A stretch of DNA of 7,102 nucleotides from positions 1-7,102 of the forward strand of contig CAMUFS010000161.1 of the NCBI GenBank assembly GCA_947088195.1, given 5' to 3'. Shown one piece after another: positions 1 to 6,600 of the stretch (position 1 is the first letter of the stretch; the number at the start of each line of letters is the position of its first letter). This stretch comes from an uncultured Clostridia bacterium. GTDB lineage: Bacteria > Bacillota > Clostridia > Lachnospirales > Lachnospiraceae. The position numbers were made by a program, and so were the translations under genes. The notes beneath the pieces were generated by a model. The model did no database searches and had not been told where the DNA came from. It saw nothing but the letters and a program-made list of their open reading frames with translations.

Positions 1-1
1 A

Positions 2-1339
2 ATTCCTGAAAAATGTGGCTATACAGAATTTAGCTTTACCAAAGCGGACGGTGTGACAATCGCTCCAAAAATTGCCTTTTCCCAGCTTTTTGAGCCGTGG
101 GGCTGGATGATCTGTACGGGTAATTATGTGGATGATATGCAGCGCGACACGCTCGAAGTCAAAACATTTCTGGACAAAAATTATTCTTCTGTCTTAGTAA
201 GAATCAACTCTGTCTTTATAGGTTCCATTGTAATTGCATTATTTATCGCATTTTTATTTGGCAGCAAGCTTGTGAAGCCTTTGAAAAAAATTCAAAGTTT
301 TGCTGAAAGCCTGTCAAAAGGCGACATGACTACTGAGATACATGTATTGCAGAGAAATGAGATTGGTCAAACTGCTGACGCCTTAAATATTGCACAGCAA
401 AATATGCGCACTCTGTTGTTTGATATTAAAAATGTATCGGAAGGAATTAACAGCGCACTACAAACATTTGATACTACCTTCCACAATATGCAAGGCTCCA
501 TCGATGAAGTGTCAACCGCCGTAGATTCCATCGCAAATAATGTGACAAATCAAGCTGCTTCCACCAGTGATGCAACCAATGAAGTCAATATTATGGCTAA
601 CCAGATTAACACGACCAGCGGAGAGATCACAGCCTTGGACAGCAACGCCAAAGATATGAAACAGATCAGTGAGAACTCTATGACAACCTTAAATCGTCTT
701 ATTGAGATCAACAATAAAACCAGAACCGATATCAATGCGATGCATGAACAGACAGAGCTCACCAACCAGTCTGTACAGCAAATCCAAGTTGCTGCCAATT
801 TAATTAACGAAATCTCGGATCAGACCAGCCTTCTTGCTCTTAACGCAAGCATTGAGGCAGCAAGAGCAGGCGATTCTGGCAGGGGCTTTGCTGTTGTGGC
901 AGATGAGATCGGCAAGCTTGCACAACAATCTGCCTCTTCTGTAGGAGAAATACGGCATGTTTTAGGTGAATTATTATCTAATTCATCACGTTCTATTGAA
1001 GTGATGAGAGAAATTAACAACTCTGTTGATATACAGGTAAATTCCTTGTCCGAAACGCAGCATATCTTTAATCAGCTTTACCAAGAACTAAACAGCGTTG
1101 CCAGCTCCCTTCATTCCATTGATACCATAACAGCCGAAATGGAAAAACAGCGGTCGAACGTTATCTCCTCACTGGAGCAGCTCAACAATCTTGCACAAGA
1201 TAACGCTGCTGTAACGGAAGAAACCTCCGCCATGTCCATTGGTCTGGCATCCTCCGTCAATGATGCAGGAAAGATTGTGGCAGAGCTTGATAATAAAGTG
1301 CAGATATTAATGGAAAATCTCCATAAATTTACTGTATAA
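2..1339 (+). CDS. Methyl-accepting chemotaxis protein, Cache-type sensor, 5'-truncated by window edge
   Basis: This is a membrane chemoreceptor that passes ligand occupancy to the CheA/CheW kinase complex. The frame is open from base 2, giving 445 visible residues; the start lies outside the window, and the GTG at 53 is an internal valine codon. Visible residues 1-50 contain the end of an extracellular single-Cache (sCache_2-like) sensor, with the family-typical run PWGWMICTGNYVDDM. One membrane helix follows at about 69-87, then a HAMP domain at about 88-140 (KPLKKI, then GDMTTEI and RNEIGQTADALN). The rest is a long coiled coil. Its tip, at about 270-310, carries the near-invariant core DQTSLLALNASIEAARAG and then GRGFAVVADEIGKLA. 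No CheR-tethering pentapeptide is visible at the C-terminus. It converges on the leftward flagellar cluster. The ligand cannot be predicted because most of the sensor is missing. The family call is certain. Confidence 0.97.
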   Translation: MPEKCGYTEFSFTKADGVTIAPKIAFSQLFEPWGWMICTGNYVDDMQRDTLEVKTFLDKNYSSVLVRINSVFIGSIVIALFIAFLFGSKLVKPLKKIQSFAESLSKGDMTTEIHVLQRNEIGQTADALNIAQQNMRTLLFDIKNVSEGINSALQTFDTTFHNMQGSIDEVSTAVDSIANNVTNQAASTSDATNEVNIMANQINTTSGEITALDSNAKDMKQISENSMTTLNRLIEINNKTRTDINAMHEQTELTNQSVQQIQVAANLINEISDQTSLLALNASIEAARAGDSGRGFAVVADEIGKLAQQSASSVGEIRHVLGELLSNSSRSIEVMREINNSVDIQVNSLSETQHIFNQLYQELNSVASSLHSIDTITAEMEKQRSNVISSLEQLNNLAQDNAAVTEETSAMSIGLASSVNDAGKIVAELDNKVQILMENLHKFTV

Positions 1340-1359
1340 TATCCATATTGTATGTATCG

Positions 1360-1396
1360 AAAAAAGATGTCCTATCAAAAACAGGACATCTTTTTT
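1360..1396. terminator. Bidirectional intrinsic terminator between the chemoreceptor gene and the FliD-like gene
   Basis: A perfect 14-bp inverted repeat, AAAAAAGATGTCCT (1360-1373) and AGGACATCTTTTTT (1383-1396), encloses a 9-nt loop. The A-run on one side and T-run on the other let it work on both strands. It starts 20 nt after the chemoreceptor stop and ends 23 nt beyond the stop of the leftward gene, as expected for a terminator shared by convergent transcripts. Confidence 0.93.
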
Positions 1397-1419
1397 GCAA
1401 TTACCACTATTTTCTATTG

Positions 1420-2082
1420 TTATCCCCTTACGTCATATCTGCTAAGCACTTCGGCATAACTGCTGCCTGATGCATTGTACTGTGTGGAAAGACTTTCCAC
1501 ATTTGCCTTGGCATTGCTTGAAACTCTCCCAGCAAGAAAATCAGCCTTCTGTATAAAACCTCCAGAAGCTCCCAGCACCTTCTCGATCGACTCCACATCA
1601 GCAGCATCAAATTTTTCCTTGTCAATGCTAAGCTTTCCATCTTTCCCGACATTGATCCCAATGGAAGCCAACTCCTCCTTACTCTCTAGCGCTGTATCAC
1701 TCATCATCTGATAATAATACAAATTCAATGTATTGTTTGTGGAAAGCAGGGAATCCATTGTACTGTTATAACTGCTGATAAGCTTCTCCACTGTGCCGTC
1801 TAGCTCTTCTCTGTCCCCGCCATTCTTTAACTGTTCAAAAATGGCATCTCTTCCCTCTGCTGTGAGTGCCCCGGTCTGCTCGCCAAGCGTATCTGCCGCA
1901 TCTTTTAACTTCTCATAATTCTTCTTGCTCAAGCTGCTGCCTGCATTTCCTACTTTACTAAGTGATGCCAATAATGTATTGTCTGACGCATTATTATTAA
2001 GATAGTCAAGCAGTGAGCTTCTCTGTATTGGCAATCCAGTTTTTGCCATTGACCTATCTAACATCAAGGTTGTAATTCTCAT
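1420..2082 (-). CDS. Short FliD-C-terminus-like flagellar protein, 220 aa
   Basis: I do not recognise this as a named protein. Residues about 100-190 form long helices (SSYNSTMDSLLSTNNTLN) followed by LASIGINVGKDGKLSID and a segment ending in SSNAKANV. This pattern (helix, short 'L-x-x-IGI-x-x-x-x-DGKL-x-ID' hairpin, helix) is characteristic of the FliD C-terminal domain, which helps form the cap that folds flagellin at the filament tip. Full FliD proteins are usually well over 400 residues and have an N-terminal D0 helix; here the N-terminus, MRITTLMLDRSMAKTGLP, is different and the protein is far shorter. There is no signal peptide or membrane helix, so any export would be through the flagellar apparatus. 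The ATG start at 2082 has a strong AAGGAGG site (2089-2095) 6 nt upstream. The gene lies 29 nt downstream of the LytTR stop, probably in the same transcript. A flagellar role is likely; a cap role is inference. Confidence 0.8.
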   Translation of the reverse strand: MRITTLMLDRSMAKTGLPIQRSSLLDYLNNNASDNTLLASLSKVGNAGSSLSKKNYEKLKDAADTLGEQTGALTAEGRDAIFEQLKNGGDREELDGTVEKLISSYNSTMDSLLSTNNTLNLYYYQMMSDTALESKEELASIGINVGKDGKLSIDKEKFDAADVESIEKVLGASGGFIQKADFLAGRVSSNAKANVESLSTQYNASGSSYAEVLSRYDVRG

Positions 2083-2111
2083 GATAATCCTCCTTCTCTA
2101 CATCAGTCGCC

Positions 2112-2453
2112 TTAAAGACATTCTTCAGCCTCAGAGCAATATGCCTGATACGCCTTTACAAAATCCTGATATTTATATTTGGAAATTGGCAATGTATCGC
2201 CATTCTCCATGGATACCTCGGTGCGATGATATTGTTGTACATATTTCATATTGATCAGATAGCCTTTATGTATACGAAAAAAATTAGGCTTTAAAAGCTC
2301 CTCTAGCTCACTGATTTTATCATAATATTCTATCGTCTCATCCTTCAGATAGAGAATGACCTTTCGGTTGCTGCTCTCAATATAATAACTGTCATCTGCG
2401 GGCACTGTTCTTATCTGGTTGTTACATTTTATCAGAATTTCCTTTGGCTCCAT
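2112..2453 (-). CDS. Stand-alone LytTR DNA-binding regulator, 113 aa
   Basis: This is a transcription regulator consisting of almost nothing but a LytTR domain, the DNA-binding module of AgrA, ComE and LytR-type response regulators. Hallmarks are DDSYYIESSNRKVILYL (residues 20-36), the signature FFRIHKGYLINMKYV (58-72) and GDTLPISKYKYQDF (85-98), near the usual DNA-contacting end of the domain. There is no receiver domain and no membrane segment, so activity may depend on concentration or an unknown partner rather than phosphorylation. I chose the ATG at 2453 because GAGGTGG (2460-2466) sits 6 nt upstream; the longer frame from a TTG at 2468 would start inside that site. A sigma-28-like promoter and a direct repeat lie directly upstream, suggesting co-expression with late flagellar genes and possible autoregulation. 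The domain call is very secure; the target genes are unknown. Confidence 0.93.
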   Translation of the reverse strand: MEPKEILIKCNNQIRTVPADDSYYIESSNRKVILYLKDETIEYYDKISELEELLKPNFFRIHKGYLINMKYVQQYHRTEVSMENGDTLPISKYKYQDFVKAYQAYCSEAEECL

Positions 2454-2459
2454 CTGTCT

Positions 2460-2466
2460 CCACCTC
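2460..2466 (-). promoter_or_regulatory. Ribosome binding site deciding the LytTR start
   Basis: On the minus strand this reads GAGGTGG, 6 nt before the ATG at 2453. Because it overlaps the alternative in-frame TTG at 2468-2466, the ATG is the better start. Confidence 0.75.
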
Positions 2467-2497
2467 AATTACTGAAGAATCTCTTATGCTATATTTT

Positions 2498-2524
2498 TTA
2501 TCGGCAGAAAACAGAATTTCATTC
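2498..2524 (-). promoter_or_regulatory. Candidate sigma-28 (SigD/FliA) promoter of the LytTR/FliD-like operon
   Basis: The minus strand carries GCCGATAA (2505 down to 2498), an exact match to the sigma-28 -10 element. Fifteen nucleotides upstream, where TAAA is expected, the sequence is GAAT (2524-2521), so the -35 is weak. Transcription from here would give a leader of roughly 40 nt before the LytTR ATG. A weak -35 with a strong -10 is typical of an activator-dependent promoter, and a direct repeat sits just upstream. No comparably good sigma-A promoter was found in this gap. Confidence 0.62.
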
Positions 2525-2531
2525 AGACGAA

Positions 2532-2567
2532 TGTAGTGACTGGACAAAATTTGTTGCAACTGGACTA
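2532..2567 (-). repeat. Two-copy direct repeat with 20-bp period, candidate LytTR operator
   Basis: Copies at 2532-2547 and 2552-2567 match at 12 of 16 positions and share the core ACTGGAC. The 20-bp period places both on the same helix face. LytTR proteins bind pairs of imperfect direct repeats separated by about two helical turns, usually just upstream of the -35, and this repeat ends 7 bp upstream of the predicted -35. On the minus strand the cores read CCAGTTGCA and CCAGTCACT. They only partly fit known LytTR repeat consensus, so the operator role is inference. The distal copy overlaps the stop codon of the FlxA-like gene. Confidence 0.45.
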
Positions 2568-3329
2568 CAAAAGAATATTGATTGAGCGGCAAGCATTCTC
2601 CGCTTGTTCCTTCTCTTTCTCAGAAACACTGTTATTTATTTCCTCTTCCTTACCCGCTTCTTCTTCCTTCTCTGTCTCTTCTGCTATTCGCTCCCCCACA
2701 TCTTCTGTGATCATTATCTTCTGATCTGTTTCATTCTCTTTATCTTTATTCTCTTTCTCTTTCGTTTCCTTGATGTTCTGATTGGCATCACTCAAATTCT
2801 TGATCTGTGAGCTCTGCACCTCTGTCATACGCGCCTCAACCTTTGCAAGCTCCTCTTGTTTTGCTGATACATCTCTGTTACGGCTACTATCCAGCTTGAT
2901 CTCCGCTTCCAGAACACCTGCTCTTCCCTTCTGCTTTGTAATCACGCCATCCTGAACCTTTGCCTGCTTTAATGCAGCATCGGCAGAGAGAACTACTTCC
3001 GCCGCTTTATCGGACTGCTGCTTTGCATTGGGATTCATACTCTCAGACTGACTCTGTTGCTGCTTTTTCTCCATCTCAGCTGCCTTCCTGCGCTGTTCCA
3101 TCTGATGCTGCCTTAACTGTCCATTCAGCTCCGTAAGCTGCTTTTGAAGCTCCTGACGTTTCTTCATCTTTTCTTCCACACTGATCTGATCGTTGGATGC
3201 CAGCTCCTGCATCTGTTTCTGAACACGAGCTATCTGTTTCTTAATATTTTTTGTCTGGGCATCCTCTCCCATGCCTGCTCCCATCTGTGTTCCTGTTATT
3301 GGAGCACTATCTGACGCTTGAATTTTCAT
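2565..3329 (-). CDS. FlxA-like coiled-coil protein, 254 aa, with charged C-terminal tail
   Basis: The first third matches the FlxA-like family pattern: after a short polar N-terminus, residues 27-80 form a coiled coil (KNIKKQIARVQKQMQELAS, then DQISVEEKMKKRQELQKQL). E. coli flxA is a FliA-dependent gene, so the family is associated with late flagellar expression, though its biochemical role is unclear. Residues about 107-185 form a second helical region (AAEVVLSADAALKQAKVQDG). Residues 186-246 are a low-complexity Lys/Glu tail, probably disordered. There is no signal peptide or membrane helix. I placed the start at 3329 (MKIQASDS) because GAAAGGAG (3338-3345) lies 8 nt upstream; the in-frame codon at 3374 would add 15 residues that include this ribosome site. 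It is the first gene of the leftward cluster, divergent from the flagellin gene. The family assignment is good; the function is unknown. Confidence 0.82.
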   Translation of the reverse strand: MKIQASDSAPITGTQMGAGMGEDAQTKNIKKQIARVQKQMQELASNDQISVEEKMKKRQELQKQLTELNGQLRQHQMEQRRKAAEMEKKQQQSQSESMNPNAKQQSDKAAEVVLSADAALKQAKVQDGVITKQKGRAGVLEAEIKLDSSRNRDVSAKQEELAKVEARMTEVQSSQIKNLSDANQNIKETKEKENKDKENETDQKIMITEDVGERIAEETEKEEEAGKEEEINNSVSEKEKEQAENACRSINILL

Positions 3330-3337
3330 ACTATATT

Positions 3338-3345
3338 CTCCTTTC
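3338..3345 (-). promoter_or_regulatory. Ribosome binding site deciding the FlxA-like start
   Basis: The minus strand reads GAAAGGAG, 8 nt before the ATG at 3329. This supports the shorter reading frame over the upstream in-frame start at 3374. Confidence 0.8.
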
Positions 3346-3383
3346 TCACCTGTTGCTTTTCCCTTCCTAACCAAAATCGTGTT

Positions 3384-3403
3384 TATATCTATATCTATCT
3401 ATA
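3384..3403. repeat. Short TATATC/TATC tandem tract in the FlxA-like gene leader
   Basis: Tandem units TATATC, TATATC, TATC and TAT occupy this stretch, between the predicted promoter and the ribosome site of the FlxA-like gene. It is a simple-sequence tract prone to slippage; whether it varies or matters is unknown. Confidence 0.5.
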
Positions 3404-3411
3404 CAATTATT

Positions 3412-3438
3412 ATTTCGGCATATTCTAAAATAAATCAA
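3412..3438 (-). promoter_or_regulatory. Candidate promoter of the FlxA-like gene (overlapping sigma-28-like and sigma-A-like elements)
   Basis: On the minus strand, GCCGAAAT (3419-3412) matches the sigma-28 -10 GCCGATAT at 7 of 8 positions, with TTGA 15 nt upstream (2 of 4 to TAAA). The same stretch can be read as a sigma-A promoter: TTGATT (3438-3433), an 18-nt spacer, then AATAAT (5 of 6 to TATAAT). Either would give a leader of about 70-80 nt. The sequence does not decide between them. Confidence 0.42.
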
Positions 3439-3518
3439 GTATTTTGCTGTCAATGAATCTCTTGTTGATGTGAAAAATTACTTTACACAAAAAGTTGAAT
3501 ATTTTTTCCATTTTTTCA

Positions 3519-3545
3519 TTATTATTCCGAAAAAAATGACGATAT
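3519..3545 (+). promoter_or_regulatory. Candidate sigma-28-type promoter of the flagellin gene
   Basis: GACGATAT (3538-3545) matches the sigma-28 -10 GCCGATAT at 7 of 8 positions. At the expected 15-nt distance upstream the sequence is TTAT, a weak -35. Flagellin genes are classically transcribed by sigma-28, which raises the prior. The leader would be about 75 nt, very A/T-rich, with a run of eight T (3596-3603) shortly before the ribosome site. Confidence 0.45.
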
Positions 3546-3610
3546 ATTATAAGTAGTATTGTCCAATTTAATTAATAATATTGATATTTTATTTGTTTTT
3601 TTTACATTAT

Positions 3611-3621
3611 GGAAAGGGGGA
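3611..3621 (+). promoter_or_regulatory. Flagellin ribosome binding site with two GGA motifs
   Basis: AAAGGGGG (3613-3620) lies 6 nt before the ATG at 3627 and fixes that start over the upstream ATG at 3609, which sits immediately before this site. GGA triplets at 3611-3613 and 3619-3621 flank and overlap the site. In Bacillus, CsrA represses flagellin (hag) mRNA by binding GGA motifs at the Shine-Dalgarno. A similar control here is possible but unproven. Confidence 0.6.
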
Positions 3622-3626
3622 TAGCT

Positions 3627-6600
3627 ATGGTCATCAATCACAATTTAATTGCAATGAATGGCCAAAGACAGACTAAAGCTGTAACAAGCAGTAAAGACAA
3701 ACGGATGGAAAAACTTTCCTCCGGCTACAGAATCAACCGCGCAGCAGATGATGCGGCAGGACTTTCCATCTCAGAGAAAATGCGCTTTCAGATACGAGGT
3801 CTGACGCAGGGAGTAAAAAATATGCAGGAAGGTGTCAATTACTGCAAGGTTGCAGATGGCGCCCTTCACGAAGTACATGGTATGCTTCAAAGAATAAATG
3901 AGCTGTCCATTCAATCTGCCAACGGCACCTATTCTGATGCCGATAGAATGTACATTGATCAGGAAGTACAGCAGCTTAAAGAAGAGATGGACCGCATCTT
4001 CGACACAACCAAGTACAACGAAGAATTTATATTTAAATGTGAAGATAACGAGATTGAGCCGCCTTTGGAGCCCTACCGACTAGGGCTTTCCGGGTATCCC
4101 AATGATCTCTATATCTATAATGAAACCTATGATGACGCAACAAAAACCGCCACCTTCGGCGGTATCGCATACCGAGGAAAACGATATGAATGGTCCAGCA
4201 TCGATCCTAATATGTACGACAGCACTACAGGCACCTTTCACGCAGGCTCCTATACATTAAAGGCAAATGATGGCTCTGTCCTTACTTTGGTCTGCGAGGA
4301 GGGAAGCAAACCACCGGAGGTTTCCAGAGAATTTCAGGTGTCTGCCAATGGATCAGGAATTATTATCAACAACGAATGTATCCCATGGAATCAGGTACAG
4401 ACAGAAGACGGTCATAAAATTACGGATGGTGGCATTGAAAATAAGCCCTATTACTTTCACTACCATGGTATCACAGCATCCTTTACGCCAGATGCCGCAG
4501 ATGACCTGATTGATGTGATGGATAAGCTTTCGAATACCAAATGGCAAAGTACCTACAAGCTTCCCACAGAAAAGCAGGCATTGTTTACTGACTTTTCAAA
4601 AACCTATACCTCCTTTAAAAATAATGATGAGGTTAAGCGCTATCTTGCCGGTGTTGCCAACTTTGCAGATAATATGTACACGCTCCGCGCCGATGACACT
4701 GGATTGTGGCTGGAGCAAAACGGCACTGCGGTGGCCAATTCCAATAAGACATGGACCAATCTGGGAATCACAAACTGGGGCGACCAGAGCACAGATATAT
4801 GGTCTAACAAAACTTATAAATATACCTATGATCCCGCTCCTGCCGGAAGTGATCCGATCAGCTTCACCTTTCAGGTCGTGAATGAGATCAGCAAAGACTC
4901 TGCCATCGATGCTCTTGATGGCATCACCCTGCCCGGCATACAGTCCTCCGTCGATCTTGACAATCACGCTGCTCTGACAATAAATACAGACCCAGACCCT
5001 AAAAATCAATACCCCAACGTTATGAGCGGAATCATCGATCGGGATACTCTCAACCTCACTCTTGGAGAAGAATATGGACTAGGCCGAGACTATACAACAC
5101 TCTCTGATACCTTTGGAAGCACACAATTAGTTTATGATAAAAACACCAACAGCTTTTCTGCGGTTTATACTAATACCCTAGATGGTGTGACAACCACTAA
5201 AACTTACAATAACACAACTATTGAGACAAATAATATTATAAACACCATCAAAGGCCAGATCAAAGCTAATATGGGGGCTTATCTGGATGTAATTAAGGCA
5301 CGTTATATGGCTGGAGCTGCTTCACCAACGGAGACAAACCTAGCTGCGTTGATATCCCCTAACAATATCACGGGAAATGGCGGAACTACTTATCTTGAAG
5401 ATATTGTGACCTTAGATCCTGCGGATATCAACTCCGGTAAACTAAATAGTACAATGAATGTAAACAGACCAACCTCATTGGCTGGTGCAAGTATTGATTT
5501 TTCTGGATTAGGTACAGGGTATCAATTAGTTGATCTAATTGGCATGGGCTTTAATTCTACCTGCCAGACCTGCAACAACCATTACAGTATTCAATTTACC
5601 ACACCAGATATCACACAAACGAATTGGAACAGCACCACCCCAAATCCAAACGATCCAAATCAAAATAGTTATCAGTTTAGTACGCAAAGAGATGGTTTAA
5701 ACTATACCTTATATATTGATGTTTCTTCTATGGAAGGAAAAATTAATGATGGTGTGGCGTTTACTAATGCTTTGTTTGATGTTATTCAGGCAGCGGGCTA
5801 TGATTTTCATTTTACTCAATATGCCACTTATAATGATGACGCCAAATTATATATCTTTGACGACAGACCACAATATGTTAATAATGGCGTATCGACCGCA
5901 ACGCATGCTACCTTTTCTCCATATGCATATGGGTTTAATTCCGTTACAGAATATAATATAAACTTATATGACTCTAACGATTCAACAGAAAATATTAGGC
6001 TTAAGTATGAATATGATTATAAGGATATATTCGCGCCATCCAATCTGAAATTTGAATATGAACCAGATCCAGCAGGTAAATACGTCAAGCTTCCAGATGG
6101 TACCTATGCACTATATGATGCAAATAATCCAGATCATGCCAACCTCGATCGCTATAAAATCAAAAAGGTGGAACTTGACACCTCAACCGGCAGCGGCTTA
6201 TTAGATGACTATCTTGATGAATATATCAAAGATCATATCCTCACAGAAACTGCAAAGGCTTCCACCATGGATTTGGTCAGTGATTATGCAAAATACAATA
6301 TTGGAAATAAAGTAAACGACAACAAGGCATTAATTACAGAATATAATACTCCTGTTCAGATTTACAAAGAAAAAGTATCTGGCGTATCTCCCGATAGTAC
6401 AGGATTTAAAATTCAATGCAGCTCCAATACAAAGGATTCTATCTACATTGAGAGGCAGAATCTATCTGTATATCGAATGGGACTAAAAAAATTAAGTGTA
6501 AAGAGCGAAAAATTAGCGACAAGGGCCATCGATATGCTTACAGGTGCTTTTGTTAAGGTTAATTCTGTGAGAAGTAAATTTGGTACCTATCAAAATCGTC

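Noticed and set aside
1475..1711. 78-codon plus-strand open frame opposite the FliD-like gene
   Set aside because: The minus-strand gene has a strong ribosome site, domain-like sequence and operon context; the plus-strand frame has none of these.
3384..3403. CRISPR-like or larger satellite repeat
   Set aside because: The units are only 4-6 bp, without spacers. It is a simple-sequence tract, not an array. No CRISPR, tRNA, rRNA or insertion sequence was seen anywhere in the window.
3609..3626. Upstream in-frame ATG for the flagellin
   Set aside because: Using it would make the ribosome site itself coding, and would add residues before MVINHN, where flagellins normally begin.
3867..3881. HEVHG in the flagellin N-terminal domain, as a possible zinc protease motif (flagellinolysin-type HExxH)
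   Set aside because: The second histidine is at +3 rather than +4, the motif lies in the conserved D1 helix rather than in the insert, and no HExxH occurs in the insert. There is no support for protease activity.
4146..4163. ACCGCC/GGCGGT hairpin in the flagellin coding region as an internal terminator
   Set aside because: It is only a 6-bp stem with no following T-run; a chance coding palindrome is the simpler explanation.
4596..5009. 137-codon open frame on the minus strand opposite the flagellin insert
   Set aside because: It lies entirely antisense to a certain gene in its GC-rich segment, has no convincing ribosome site and shows no recognisable domain. It is a shadow frame.
5716..5961. 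81-codon plus-strand open frame inside the flagellin gene
   Set aside because: It is an out-of-frame, methionine- and leucine-rich translation of the AT-rich flagellin segment, with no supporting signals.
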